Assembly: GCA_000697665.1 (NCBI GenBank)
Contig: KL197728.1
Location: 657,788 to 721,787 of the forward strand
DNA length: 64,000 nt
Direction: 5' to 3'
DNA from: Jaapia argillacea MUCL 33604
Lineage: Eukaryota > Basidiomycota > Agaricomycetes > Jaapiales > Jaapiaceae
Position 1 is the stretch's first letter. Every line of letters starts with the position of its first letter. Made by a program: the position numbers and the translations under genes. Of the stretch, positions 23,692-36,758 are shown piece by piece. The notes beneath the pieces were generated by a model, which worked only from the letters and a program-made list of their open reading frames with translations, was not told the origin of the DNA and did not search any database.

Positions 23692-26361
23692 TCAAACACC
23701 TTCCACCCCTTGAACGGCTCTTGAACCAGATCTTACTCGCCGCGCGATAGTTCTCCCTTGCGCATCGTCAAATACGATGTAATCTCCTTCGTCATATACG
23801 GTTACCCTTGCGGCGTCCCGGAGGACAGTCTCCGAACGACCTCTTCTGAGGGAGGGGCGGAAAGATGCTTGATTGCCAGAGGCATCGGCGAGCCTCGCTG
23901 CAGAGGCGATTCTGTGACGATGGCTTCAAAAAGGTAAAATTAGCTTGAGTCGAGGACACAATTTTCAGAAATTGTTAAGAACTTACGAATCGGGATCGCC
24001 CATGCTAGGATACCTCAAGGACGAAGGCAACCTATCAATACTTTGGGCAACTTCATCGAGCACCTCTCTTGAAATCGGCTCCGTGTCTTCGTCATCGAAG
24101 ATGATACTCCTTGGCTTCCTCCGATTGCTCGGTAACAAGGGATCTCGTTCTGTCGGAAGGGTCCCGACACTTGCGCTGGAATCCTCCTCTGATTGCTCGT
24201 TCGCTTCTATTTCAACGGGGTGGTTGACTGGAGTAGGGGCTCCACTCGACCACTGATAAGGCACTTTTCGTGCAACTGATCGCATGATTCAGCAACACAA
24301 GCTCTGAAAATATTGAACAGTTGCTTACGCATGATAAGTGGGGCGGAGCTTCCATGAACAACGATAGCTTCATGAGAGAGCGAGTAAGCAATACGGAGAT
24401 GATGGGAATATCTGTCCAGGACTTACACATGAGGATGATGAAAGTTACAACAGGTATCGTCTTGTCCCTGGATTCATACTCCTCTGGGAGTTCCTCCAGA
24501 GCGATGAGAGTGTAATAGAGGGCACCAATGCCTGGGTTTAAAGAGTACTCTGAGATTTGATGCGAGAATTGTGAGCAGGAGGCGACTAACCTATAGGACC
24601 AAAATGACCTTTATCGGGACAGAAAATCAGTATAGAATCGCGCCAGTGTTAATTCCACTGACCCACGAATAGTGCCTGTGGAATCACGTCAGTTACCTCA
24701 GTTACTGAACGTCCGGAAGGTGAGATCGCTTACTTCTTTCATGGTCTTAATCTGGGGGATTATAGGTGTCAGAAGTAGGGTGATGGGTAGTCGGCGTAGA
24801 AGTAGGATTGCGAATGCGAGGAGGATAAGGCGGGGGAATGGGAGGACATCAGGTTCTAACCAAGAGTCCTATTATGAAAATTAGACGCAGAAAGCACTGG
24901 GAAATCAATGAAGAACGAACCCAGGGAAGTATTGTGCCTGGGATGAGTAAAATGTCATTTAGTTGTTGAAGCTGACACAACATCAGCAACTTACCGAGAA
25001 CGATGAATACGGAACAATCGAAGAATAGTTCAATTCCCTCTGAGAAATGTGAGTGAAGATCCTCAGATCGAATTTTGTCGGTCCTAACAGTACAACCGAT
25101 TAAAATCTGACCACAAGTTCCGCGAGGGTAACCAGATAGCGACTCACCAATTCACAGCAGTGCCTGCAAAAAAGCATGCCAATAATTCGTTCGTGCCCAG
25201 CATCCTCCCAACTCCGATGGTGAATAACGCTAACGCGATCGAGAACACCAGCATGGATTCCCTGTCGATAAGTTCCAACTTTCGAGCATTCTTGAGCGAC
25301 TTTCGGGCAACGTAACCAAGACCGGTTCCAAGGAGAATTGAGAACACCACGTCTCGTAAAATGGTGTGGAGGAAGAAGTAGCGAAGGGATGGGATTGGAT
25401 GGTAGCCATTCAAGATGAAGGAGAGAGGGAGGAAGAGGAAGGGTGTGCCCTATGATTGTGGTCAGCGATGGCTCTGGAAGTGGTGATAATTCACGAACAA
25501 ATCCGTCATTGATTCCACTTTCAGCCGCCAAGAGTTCGCGTATGTGGTTGGGGACGTGATTTTCCGCACTTCGAGAAAGTCAAATTTCCACTGCGCAAAA
25601 CGAGTCATAAAAAGACTTACAATGCCCCCTTGACGACTGCGTTTGCCAAAACCTGAAGCCAACCAGTAATTAGACCATCAAGTCGTCATTCATGGGATGA
25701 GCCCTTACAGGGTCGGTGGGTCTGAGATATCAGTAAATTCTCAGTAACAGAATTGGCAGCGATGCTGATGAAAGACTCACGCGACGCAAGCTCCTATAAT
25801 GAGACTCTCCGCAAAGCGGAGGTTCGGCAAGCAAACCTGAACCAGAAGACTGCTGACGAGCCACGACGTTGTCATCAAGGGAAGTAACATGGTCGTCAGA
25901 CTCTTCACGTTGTCTCTTTGAAGCAAATACCGGCTGGGTAGGGTCGCTGCAGCAGATAAAACCTAGGGGAACGCAAGGTAAGCTCTGGGAAAGCAGGGTG
26001 CCGCAACAAACTCACCTGGACTCCTATGATTATCCGGGTGCTGGAGCGCGACAAGTCAGCTGAGTATGAGATTCGAGGGGCATACTTGACGTTGCGAACG
26101 GACTAGTACTCACAACCACATCAATACTTCCCTCCTCTCATTTTCAGCATCCCCAGACTCCCAACCAGGGTCAACGAACCTCAACACATCCAACCCCTTC
26201 GGGCCAAGCGCAATCCCGATCAAGGTCATCAACAGAGTTTCCGAGAGGTAGTAAGACTTGATGACATTGGACGTCAAGCCAAAGAGGATGAGGACTCCCC
26301 CGAGAACGAGCAAGACGATCTCGGGCGCGACCACGGATTCAGTCCCAAAGACGGAGAACAT
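23692..26361 (-). CDS. NHA1: Nha1-type Na+/H+ antiporter
   Basis: About twelve exons. The start is at 26361 (MFSVFGTESVVAPEIVLLVL), since the first TM helix begins there as in fungal Nha1/Sod2 proteins. Conserved family blocks: SETLLMTLIGIALGPKGLDV, SRIIIGVQV, an exon junction giving PTDPVLANAVVKGAFAENHV, HIRELLAAESGINDGFGTPF (the ND motif of the transport site), [65 protein letters not shown] (cited in part) and ALYYTLIALEE. A hydrophilic C-terminal tail of about 170 residues follows, acidic and Ser-rich, ending in TVYDEGDYIVFDD and RAVQGVEGV. These proteins sit in the plasma membrane, export Na+/K+ in exchange for H+, and set salt tolerance and cytosolic pH. No breaks were seen. It diverges from DML1 across a 297-bp spacer. 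Confidence 0.9.
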
Positions 26362-26658
26362 GGAAAAGGGCTGCGGGCAGTTGCCTAGTACGAAGAGGGG
26401 CTCCGGGATGTGTTCAACAGATGGTTGTTGAAGATATTTATTCCTGACACAGCGTCGGTAGCAGAACCGCAAGCAGCCAGTGCGGTCATTCTGCCAGTGG
26501 TGGTGGTGAAATAATATGCATGTGTCTTCGCCGCCCAATCTGGCAGCCGCTGGTTGTTTGCTCTTGCCACAATGATGGCCATCCATCGTGCTATTCTCAG
26601 CTGATCTCCCGAATAATATCGCAAAACCTGGTCAGAAAGAAACGAGCAATTGGGTGAC
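26362..26658. promoter_or_regulatory. Bidirectional promoter region, NHA1/DML1
   Basis: A 297-bp spacer between two divergent start codons. It must hold both core promoters unless leader introns extend them. No clear TATA box was found; open frames across it are antisense or chance. Confidence 0.6.
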
Positions 26659-28796
26659 ATGAGAGAAATCTTGTACATCCAAGCTGGTAACCTGGCAAAT
26701 TACATCGGCGCACACTTTTGGAACACCCAGGAAGAATACTTCACCTACGGCCAGGACGACGAGCCATGGGTCTACCATGATGTTTCCTTTAGAGAAGGAA
26801 TATCTCCCAAGGTTTGAAATCTGGATTGTTTATCGGGAGGCAGGACAATGCTTAATTCTGATTGTTGCTTCCGATGTAGGGTGAACCAACGTACTGCCCT
26901 CGCCTCCTTCTCTTTGATCGGAAGGGTGTGTCTCTCCCTCAGAGTGAATGAACATCTTGGCAGACCGAATTTCCAGCAAACTTTGGTGCGTTGAGCAGTG
27001 GATTATACGGCGAGGATGATGAAGGATCTACTGAGGCTTCACTGTGGTGCGTGATCACACCTTTATCGTGACTACAGATTCTCAAGCGCCCCTTGCCAAC
27101 CAGGAACGGAGGGATCGTTGAATATCGACAAACTCGTATCCAGAAAACTCGCCTCCAAGAACGGGTCGACGAAGACGATTACGATGGTCATCCTGACAAA
27201 AGTCAAGAGGAGAATGTTCGGTACTGGTCAGACTACAACCGTGTAGAATACCTCCCTAGGTCAATCCAAAAACTTCCTGATAATGCGGAATGGGCGCAGA
27301 AAGAGGGAGATTGGAACGATGGAAAAGAGACATTTTCTCTGTATGACCAAGTAAACCACGTATTCCTTTCCCATCCTTTTTGCCAGCTAATCTCGAGGTA
27401 GGATATGGAGTTGATGGAAGACTCGTTCAGGCTATTCGCCGAAGAATGTGACGAGCTCCAGGTGTGCACTTCCCAGTTCGATTCCTTCCCTCGAATTCAG
27501 CGGGTCTGATGGTATCAGAGCTAGGGTATTCAATTGATGAACAACACGGAAACTTTTGGGTCATTCACCGACTCATTCCTCCTCTCATATCGAGACGAGT
27601 TTGCCAAGTTGCCTTGCTTGGCTTTTCCCTTGATGTCCGGTGTTTTGCCTGGAAGAGTCGATGTTGACGATGTGAGTGTTATGTTTTTTCTTGCCTGCAA
27701 CTACGTTGAACGTGATATTCGCAGTCCCTTGGAATCAGAAAAGTGATTAATGACGCTCTGTGCCTTCGGAGCCTCGATGAGCTTTCGACGCTATCCATTC
27801 CCATCCAGTCACCCAAACTGTGGTCGTTGGGTGCGTGGAGCGAAGGTCTCAGTCTCAATGTATGTGTACCGATTCTTGCCTTGTTTTTCGCCGTCATACG
27901 AAGACTGATCGTACACTATCCAGACAAGGAAAATGTATCATAATTCCGCGATCTTGTCAGCCCATATCGAGAGCGCCACTCTCCCTCTACGGTTCGTGTT
28001 CCGGGCCTTGGTTTCGCAAGGGCTTCGTCTCAAATTCTCCTTCATTAGAATGAAGGAGGGGGACACCGATTTGTCAAGCTTCTGTGTTGAGCTCACCTTG
28101 AGAGCGAACATCCGTTTCGCTAACCTGGGAGGTGTCTTACCCTACAATGGCCTTGTTACATCATCGAAAACCTTGGACCAACGGATGTTTGATTTTTCCA
28201 CAGCTTTGGACTACAGCAGCCAGGTATGTATACGGTTCCTTCGTATAATCTCTTCCTACGGATTCATGACGTGGAATCTGGCGTATTCAGTCCTCAGCTT
28301 CGTTGTTCGCTCGCCGGGATGTCACCAGAGGGCTCCAGCTTTCTGACATCGCTGCCTATGACAAATGGAAAGAAGGATCGAACATCCCCATGATTCTTTA
28401 CTCCAGGTGAGCTGTTTCCTTACTTTCATACTGTGTATCGAAATGACCTGCCATACCAGTGTGCACGCACCAGCGTACCCACTTTCCCCCTCCTACCCTT
28501 CCCTCTTCTCATCCTTTTCCACTCCTCAACCCGCCCACTTCCACCTACAATCTCATCAGACTTCCCTCCTCTCATCCATCTTCGCCACTTCCCATACCTC
28601 CCATCTATTCTCCGCTTACGCGAGTTTCCTCGACGACGGCATCAAAAGAAAAGTGGACTTCGAGAACATCCTCGGTATGGATATAGATGATATGAGGGGA
28701 CTGGCCAGTGATCTGTGGACTTTGCATGATAATTGTAACGTTGGCGAAGGTGCAGAGGACGATATCGGTGATGAGGGTATGGAGGAGGACGATTGA
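26659..28796 (+). CDS. DML1: DML1/Misato homolog (tubulin/FtsZ-like, mitochondrial inheritance)
   Basis: Starts MREILYIQAGNLANYIGAHF and continues WNTQEEYFTYG, the hallmark N-terminus of the Misato segment II family. Further exons carry ISPKGEPTYCPRLLLFDRK (cited across a splice), NFGALSSGLYGEDD, SRKLASKNG, RSWNQGSL-like and SFADSFLLSYRDEFAKLP segments. The last exon (from about 28460) holds CHTSVHAPAYPLSPSYPSLF and ends in an acidic tail, GEGAEDDIGDEGMEEDD. About nine short introns. Yeast Dml1 is essential for mitochondrial DNA inheritance and morphology; Misato acts in mitochondrial distribution and spindle function. No inactivating change seen. Convergent with EMC1, with 137 bases between stop codons. 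Confidence 0.9.
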
Positions 28797-28933
28797 TTGA
28801 TGTGCTCATGGTCTCCGAATTGCATTTGTACCATGTATTCCACCACCTCCGGCCTTCAACGTTGTTCACAACCTTCGGATCTCAAGCAGCGAAATCTATC
28901 TCATATCTAATAAATACACCCCCAAATGGACCC

Positions 28934-31900
28934 TTATTGATACCATTTCTCCCTCAACCGCTTCCTCCTCACCATCGGTTTTGTAATCACAATCGCCAAC
29001 GCCAACGCTCCAATCGTCAACACCAACTGCAACTTGTTGAAGTTCTCGCTCAGGACATCAAAGGTCCCACTCGGTGACACCCGAGTGAAGAACATGTCCA
29101 ATCCGTACGCAAACACGAGCGAAGTGGACTCGAGAAGAGCAGGAGATGTTATGATCCGTTGGGTATTTGCGACCTGGAAAACGAGTGTTGAGGAAACGGA
29201 TCAGGGTAAGGAAGGGAAAGTGGACCCAACCTGATAGTTATGTGACAATACTCTCTTGGGTTCATCAGGAATAAGAGGATCGTATGGGATCAACATCTCC
29301 TCCATCTCCGCTGCGGTAGGCTTTTGTTTTGGTCTTCGAGGATCCAACAATCTTCGTGGGATCATCTGGATTTGGTTGTTTTCGTTGGCAACTGCAACCC
29401 CAATAAATGTTATTTCGTCCTTTCGGCGCGTTCAAGAAGATAAGAAGACGCACTGATGATATCCTTGACCGTCATACCAAACTTTGTGGAAGTGGCCGTG
29501 ATAGCGGTGACGCCATGAGGGAGCAAGTACGTTTGCTCGTAAACCATCACATCCAACGTCCGGTTCGAGAAGGACGACATTTCCGAGCTAAAGACACAAG
29601 ATGCAACGGCATCAATCACCTGTGAGGACAATTACGGAAACCTGGAAAGCCCAAAGAGACCCACCTTTTCGTCTTATCATCCACCCCAGCCCCCTCATAA
29701 AACTCCACCGAAACAACTCTAGGCCCCTTTGTCTGCTCCTTCCCATCCAAACCCCTCGCCTCACTCCTCCCATCAAAATACTCATAGACCAACCAATTCT
29801 CCACAAATGTAGCCTTGACCGCACAACCCTGTCCTTCTCTCGCTTCCACGCTGGCCTCATAAACCAAACTCCCCTTGGCCCCATCAACAACATAAATCCC
29901 ACACCTCCCCTTCCCTTGAGTCAACACCACAAATAAATTCGGGTTCAAATACTTGTACATCGTCGTCCTATCCCCTCTCACTTTACCCAAACTAGCAACA
30001 GGCCATTCTCGTCCTTGTCGCTTCACTACGCTTTGGATGGTTTCGTCCATGGGGAAAGACTTTCGCCAGGTGGGGTATGCGACGAACTTCTCGAGGTCTC
30101 GTAGATCGGGATGTATGGAGACTTGGTGCCCCATGACTTGTCGACCTGCGGCGCCTCCTGTACGTAGAGCGAAACTGAGCGTATCGGCCACTTTCGCGAA
30201 AGATTCCTTCGTGGTGGGGGTATCTGGGTATAGGTTGACCTGATCGAGACAGAACCATAGTTTAGTATGAAGAGCACAGACGAGAGGAGTATGACAAACC
30301 TGCAAGAATTCATCAATCAACACAGCCACCTTCCCATCTCCCTCTCCCAAAAGATATCCATCCACAAGTGGCCCCGCAATAACATCCACTCCCTGTAACA
30401 CATCCCCAGCAGGTGAGACACCAAGAGCATCTTCACCTGTTAGAGCGTTCACGTGGAACACAACCGTATCCACCAGGGTCTATCAACCACATACCCGCAC
30501 ATAACCCAATTAGTACTCGGGTGATGGAGGGGGAGGATGATACGCACGTTATCAGCTCTCCTCTGCGCTACAAGCAAGACTTCAGCCCCAGCCTTCCCAC
30601 CTTTCCCATCCAAAACGAACAACCTAACAGGCAAAATCCTACCCCCTACCTCAGCCGCCCAACCAAGTCCAAGGACACTACTCCAAACAATCTCCCCACT
30701 CAAAGAATCCAACGCATACAGTTTCCCAAAGGGCGTAGCGACTATCAGCAATTTGTGGAAACCGAATTGGTCTCGGGTTAAAGTCGTTGTGTTTGATTTG
30801 GTTGAAGCGGTGAGGATAGCCGGAGAGGAGGAAGAGGTGAAGCGTTTTACGAATTGGATGAGGTATTGTGGGAAGTTCTGTGAGCACCATCGTCAGCAAC
30901 TGCTCTCTGAACTCATCGCAAGACAAAAGATACCTGAGCTTCGACAACCTGCCTCCTGAGCCTCCCAACAAACCCTTCCCTCCCACCCCCACTCTCCTCC
31001 CCACTCCCCTCGCCATCACCCACCGGCAAATCGACAAACTCAACAACACCCATCCCAGCAGTAGCCAAACCTTCCTCTCGTTCCCATTGGAGTTTATCTT
31101 GCTGCCAGAGTTGAACGTTACCAGTGGAAGAGGTAACGAAGAGACGGGATAGAACTGTTAGTTCTGATACGTGTGCGGTGTCTAGCGCGACCTGGAAGGG
31201 GGAGGTGAAATTAATAGTTGCTGCGAGGTTCAAGGAGACGGGAGAAGCAAGAAGGTAGCTGAGAGTGAAAGGGGAGGAAGGAAGAGGAAGAGAACGAGGG
31301 TATTGGATAGATGGTTCGAAAACGTACATGAGCAATGATTCCATGGACACCAGTGTTAAACGGGAACGTAAAGCCCGTAACCAAGCCCTTCCCATCGGCC
31401 AAATGCGGTGCAAAGACATGCGCGTTTGCTCTCTATCCGAGACACACAGGGGTAATAAGCGCGGTTGGTGAGTATGTGTTCAAACAAGGGGTCGAGGGGA
31501 CAACATACCTGTAAGGCATGGCTCCAGAATACCCTCGCTACGTACGGGTAGCCATCGACATCGACTCCACCTGTGTACATCGAGGGCGCTTCCCGTGAAT
31601 TCGTCGCCTATCAACGGGAATAGGTTAGATAGGAAATCGACAAAAGGGAATCCGGGACGAAGAAGAGATAGATAGGTTAGGATGAGGAAGCACGCATACA
31701 ACGAGCTAAAAGTGGAACCACAACGCATACACCCCACACAAACAAGGAAAACATAACCAGAACAGACAAAAGACTCACACTGCCACTAAACTCCCAAACT
31801 CCCTTCACGCCATCTCCCTCCCCCTCCTTCTGCATCCCAAACACTCTCCCAGTCCCATCCTCCAAAACACCCACAAACAACCCCTTCTCCCCCAACCCAA

Positions 31901-33015
31901 CATCCATAATCACCTTATACTTGCTACTCACACTCGTTCGAGGGGTAGCCAGGACAGCTGCAGAAAGGGACGGTGTGAGTGGTAAGACGTGAATCGAATT
32001 CTTTTCCAGCCATGCGATTCGTGGGGTCGTCTCGGGTGAGGAGAGGGAGAGGGAAATTAAGGGAGCGGAGGCGGATTGAATGGATGATGGGATGGGGAGG
32101 GATTGAATTTGAGCGCCGGTGGTGGTTGAGAGGGATGTGATGTGCAGAGTGTAGGCGGAGAAGGACTTCGTTAGGCCGATTACGTAGAGGGTATCGGGCG
32201 TAGGTAGAAGACTTGTGTAGATTGTTGTGGAACTGTATGACGGAGAAGTGGAAAGGTCGCCATGTGCATAAGGGACAGCGTCCAGAGGGAGAAAGGACGT
32301 TGACAAACCTCTGATCAGCCGCCGTCCAAGCCCACTTCAACTCCCCACTACTTCCATCAACGCGTCTCACTTCGTGTCCATTCGTCAATACGAACAGATC
32401 CTTTTGCTTCTCGTTGCTACGAGAGTACGCAACAGCAACGCCGATGTCCGCCGGTTCTGTCAGCCTTCCGGAGGTAGGTGAGTGAAGTCGTTCTTCCAGG
32501 ATGAGGTGACCTGTTAATACGTCGAATGTTCTGAGAGTAGAACCTCCTGGGCCTGAGAGGGTTGTTACGACTGTATGCGGAGTATTGGTTGGTTGGAAGA
32601 CGTGCAGAAGAGTAGAGGGAGCATACCATCACCCTGTGCCTTGTAACTCACAATCTTATCCTGACTCTCAAAAATTCTTCTCCAGGCTATACGGGAGTTC
32701 AAACGATGAGAAAACCCCACCGCCATGCGCAAACACGGACGACATACCAATACTCCCATCAGTGGGACTCAACCCACTCAAGACGCCCTGCCCACTAACG
32801 CTCACCACCACGCTCTTCGTCTCATTCCTGCGCTCACTTACAACCTCAACACGATGGAACCTAGGAGAGAGTACCGGCGAGTGCGTGATAGGGACACCAA
32901 TGTGTGGTTTGTACCAATCGAGGAGGCCAGCTTCTGATTCGTGGAGGGCAAAAGCTGGGACAAGGAAACTTGAGGCCGCTGCGACGATTGCGCAGAACGA
33001 GCCTAGGAATCGCAT
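28934..33015 (-). CDS. EMC1: ER membrane protein complex subunit 1
   Basis: Starts with a signal peptide (MRFLGSFCAIVAAASSFLVP), followed by the mature start ALHESEAGLLDWYKPHIG, as in EMC1 proteins; an in-frame ATG 13 codons upstream (33054) is possible but would bury the signal. A beta-propeller (PQQ-like) region follows in several exons. Then comes the DUF1620 region: VNLYPDT, GRQVMGHQV, AYPTWRKSFPMDE, KYLNPNLFVVLT, NWLVYEYFD. The C-terminus carries PALLESTSLVFAYGLDMFFT, a TM helix (LVLTIGALALAIVIT) and RRKRLREKWYQ. EMC inserts tail-anchored and some multipass proteins into the ER membrane; EMC1 is its largest subunit with a lumenal propeller. About ten introns, no internal breaks noticed. 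Confidence 0.93.
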
Positions 33016-33671
33016 CCTGGATGAATTCGCGGACTGTCTGGATGGTATTCCCAAGATTTAAGTGGACGTGGACTTTGCCATGAAGGATGGGAGAAAGACA
33101 CGTCGGTCGTTGGACGCGCTCGTCTCACGCTTGACTTGCGCTTGCTTTCGACCACATGGAACGTGAAATACGTCGAATTCTTTGCTCACATATCTTGTAA
33201 TATCTTAGGAGAGATTTACCGTGCTATTCTCTTCGCGTCTCGAAATAGTCGTGGGTGAGAGGGAATGCTCCTTCTCCTGCCGATCCTGTCGATTTGGTTG
33301 CGAACTGGTGTCACTAATTCGGGCCTCAGGTCCTCGAGAGTCAATTACATCCATCTAGCAGACGACCCTTGGTTCCGGAGAAGAAGATACTCGTCTGAGA
33401 CACAACAAGCAATCTGAGGTCGACGCCCTGTACTGCTACCCACCCATCTCCGGAAACCGTCGTTCCAGTATTGCTTCTCCCAGAGACCTTTCCTCACAAG
33501 TGAGGAGTCGGGGATCGAGTGATGGTCTCCTGCTTCTCGGTGCTGGCACAACAGGAGCTAGTGATGGAAGGGTCCGTTATGATGTGGCAACAGGTTGGTA
33601 TCGGTATAACAATCGATAACACAAGGTTGAATATTAACGATCATAAAGTGACCCCCCTCCCAAATAAACTA
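33016..33671. other. Intergenic stretch between EMC1 and gene J
   Basis: The right half of this 650-base stretch holds short open frames on both strands (for example plus DDPWFRRRRYSS near 33365), but no chain of exons or family match. The part near 33020-33200 probably contains the EMC1 promoter. Confidence 0.4.
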
Positions 33672-35570
33672 TCACGGAAAGACTTTGAAATCTCGAATCA
33701 CAGTGCATTCGGTCGCAAGGCAAAGGAGTTGGTTCTCAATCGGAGTGAAGGACCTCATCGAACCTTGAGAGGCCTGCTCCACGGATCGATTCCTGAAATC
33801 AAGCGTCAGTAGCTGAACGGTCTGGGTGTGAGGACCAGGAAAACTCACCAGCATCTCTTTCTTAGTAATCTTGAGCTCAGAGTCAGTAACAATGACTCGC
33901 AACGACAAAACAAAGCCTAAACATACCGCCGATCCAAACCTAACAGCAACTCGGGCCATTTCAGCAGCCATATCAGCAGCTTTCTCGGTGGCTTGCTCGA
34001 TTTGACGGTCCAAGTCCTGAAGGTAACACACATCACTAATTAGCCGATGAAAAAGAACAAAAGTTAGCGAATGAGACGTACCATAGCATTTGAAGACCGC
34101 GAAACGTATTCTCGCGAATGAGACCCGTAATGTTGGACACGACGATGTCCAGAATTGGATGACTCCGGTCGTTCGCGTCTGGCGGCCGGTACTAGCGAGC
34201 GGGCGAGTAGAGTGTCCTTCCCATACCCTGAACGATTGATGTCATGGGATTCGGGTCGGCTTCTGGTACGAGGACGTTTCGTGTGTCGGTCATCAACATC
34301 GTTGGGATCAGATTCGTCGCCGTCGCCGTCTTCCTCAGAATCACACACACGCTTCCTAAATTTGTCTTTAGAGGAGCCTAGAAAATGTGACCTTAAGCGT
34401 TGAGAGTCAACATCGACAGTTAGGCTCACCACTGATGGGCCGCGGTTGACGAACTTGAACGATGCTGAGTTGCTTCTGTTTATTGCGACGGTGTCCTAAT
34501 CAAGGCCCCAGTGAGTATGCAATGAGTCCAGCTAGCTCGAGTCACTTACTGGGATTATAATGGAAAGTAAATACCCCAACCTTTTTGTGCAAAGGCTCTA
34601 ACGATTCAAGCCGGAAAATGGGTGTGCGGAACGGCATTTCAGTCTTGTCCCCATACCTATTGGTGGCGATGAGGGGTTGGTTTGAGAGTCAGAGAATGGG
34701 TAGCTCACGAGGCATATATCTTCTGGGGATTGGAGACATCCCGAATCTGGCTAGGTTTCTGAATGAAGTTCAACGCGGAGAGTCCATCCTCCAGGTCCCA
34801 ATTGCCACTGGCATAGGAGTAAAAGGTAACTGTAATACTGCCTTGGCCCTCTTGAACGCCGTTCGGGACATCTCTTCCTAAGACTGTCAACCACCAATTT
34901 AAAACTTCCCTCGGGCAAAGGAGAGATGGCGATCTCTCACTAATAGTTTTTTCGTTAGGGTGGGGCGATCCCTCAACCCATCCAAAACGATAGACCATAT
35001 CCTTCTTCACTTGCCAACCAAGGCTGGAGAACGTGTCTTCGTCCTTGGATAGGAGAAAGTGATCATGCTGCGAGCATGAAAATCAGCCTCGACATCGAGG
35101 AGTTAGAGCAGAGGCAGGCTTACACAAATGCCATCGAGATCAATTGCGACGTAGAGTTCGTCTTGGAAAGTTTTCCCGCTCGATTCAATCCGGATGGAAA
35201 AGCACTGTAGGCCCGAACAAATCAGCGTGGTAGATGTAGGGAAACGGACGGGTAGTCACGGCGTCTGGGGTGCCGCTGGTGATACTGCACTCAGCTTGCT
35301 CCAAGTTTGAGTCGTCAGAATTGAAAGATACGGATGCTTCCTTGAAGTAGTGGTTGTTCCCTGAGATCACGCTGACACTGAGACCCAAATGGTCGGACTT
35401 CGGCATCGTGAGGGTGAATTCAGTGGTGAGGAGGTTCGATTGAGATACAGGACTTGGATCGACGACTGAAGCAGAGGGGCTGCGACTGGTTGTTAACAGT
35501 CCTTCAGACGGGCCGACTAGGAGGACTCGGATCCTGTCAACTCGAACGATCTGAAATTTCTTTCTGGGTG
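33672..35570 (-). CDS. Unrecognised protein J with nuclear-type basic region; paralog of K
   Basis: A multi-exon frame read right to left. Visible parts: FQIVRVDRIRVLLVG, a Ser-rich region, VTTRPFPYIYHADLFGPTV, GKTFQDELYVAIDLDGI, HDHFLLSKDEDTFSSLGWQV, KVGVFTFHYNPS, SASFKFVNRGPSVVSLTVD, then an acidic patch (DSEEDGDGDESDPNDVDD) followed by KRPRTRSR, a good nuclear-localisation candidate. The last exons are helical (DLDRQIEQATEKAADMAAEM) and end DFKVFP. The segment LDGI plus HDHFLLSKDEDTFSSLGW matches LDGA plus SDHFVLDPHVQTWSSYGW in gene K, so J and K are paralogs. The layout vaguely recalls basidiomycete DUF7918 proteins, but I cannot confirm that. The first exon is unresolved; one candidate piece (VGIIKKKG) lies at about 35845-35875. 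Confidence 0.55.
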
Positions 35571-35887
35571 GTGACAATCTCGTGAGACAGAGAGCGCCAT
35601 AGCCATTCCCAAACGAGTGTAGATTTGGAAGGGTTCATGCAGATAGGAATCAGAATATGCAAGCCAATATGTGGCGTTGCACGGAGAAGACCATTGATGG
35701 ACCCACTGACGCCCACACATCCACGATAACTGAACTTCGGCTAGCACACGTGGCATCTCCGACTGAGGAACACCTTCAATCATTCGTTCATCCTTGGTAT
35801 CTATATCCTGTGGCTATCATGAGCTGGGATCTGAGAGGGCTTACCCCTTTCTTCTTGATTATTCCGACCTTGGCATCCTCTCAGTGA

Positions 35888-36303
35888 AAATTTGGGCTCT
35901 GACGACCCTGGATTGGAATATGCAAATTAGCGGAGTCGGAGTACTGTAGCTAGCATCCCTCTGGATCTGACTATCTTCTTATGACGATCCCCATTCGCGT
36001 TCACCTTCGACGGCCGACAAGCTTCTAGGGCAATAAGTCCCGGTTCCTTTGTTTTGGCAGACAAGACTGCATCCTGCCGATCGCTCGCCTCTTCGCAATA
36101 TTCCTAGCACCAGGACCCATAGTCTGCTGATCCTCGAACCCGGTCGACGTCAGAATGTATCGCCGGGCTCTATTATTGCCAATATCTCCAACGTCCCTGG
36201 ACCCTAGTCTCTGATCCCCTCGCAGAAGGCTGCGTTACTGTCGTACCTTCACCTATCTGCGACGCGAGACTTTCCCCAAATCTCCTTCCTCTGGATCACC
36301 ACC
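35888..36303. promoter_or_regulatory. Divergent upstream region between J and K
   Basis: About 400 bases between two divergent paralogs. It must hold the K promoter and perhaps the J promoter. No specific site recognised. Confidence 0.4.
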
Positions 36304-36758
36304 ATGACCGGGCCTCAGTGGACTGTGTCTATCAAGGGTGGCACCCACGATGACTCTGGAATCAGCTTGGGTAGCATCTCTATGGACGGGCTTCAGTCCA
36401 TTGCAGAAGCTGAGATCGACGCAGGCGAGGTCCTCACCGTGAGTGATCCGTGTTGTATACCCCGTGATGTCCACCCATTAACCGGTGGGAAGACCTTTTC
36501 CATCACCCTCGAGACCGATCAGTCCAGGCAACAGTTGTTATACGCCTCCGTTTCGCTCGACGGCGCCGTCGTACGTTGCTCATGCCGGATTACTCTGCGA
36601 AGGATACTTGATGTCCCTCTGCTTTCCAGTCCGACCATTTTGTCCTTGACCCGCACGTTCAAACATGGTCAAGCTATGGATGGCAGGAAGGCCCTGGAAA
36701 AACCTGGCCTTACTCATGGCAAAGGGGATACAATCACACTGCTTTGCCTCCGATGTAG
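36304..36758 (+). CDS. Unrecognised protein K, short paralog of J
   Basis: Three exons: 36304-36439 (MTGPQWTVSIKGGTHDDSG), about 36494-36571 (TFSITLETDQSRQQLLYASV, LDGAV) and about 36631-36758 (SDHFVLDPHVQTWSSYGWQE to HTALPPM). The introns have GTGAGT and GTACGT donors. The frame closes with TAG at 36756-36758 after about 115 residues. Past that stop the same frame continues RKRKSPGRRTFDS, a nuclear-signal-like basic run, then TAA. K may therefore have been longer, with TAG replacing a TGG codon, or simply end here. Function unknown; similarity is only to the mid part of J. Confidence 0.5.
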
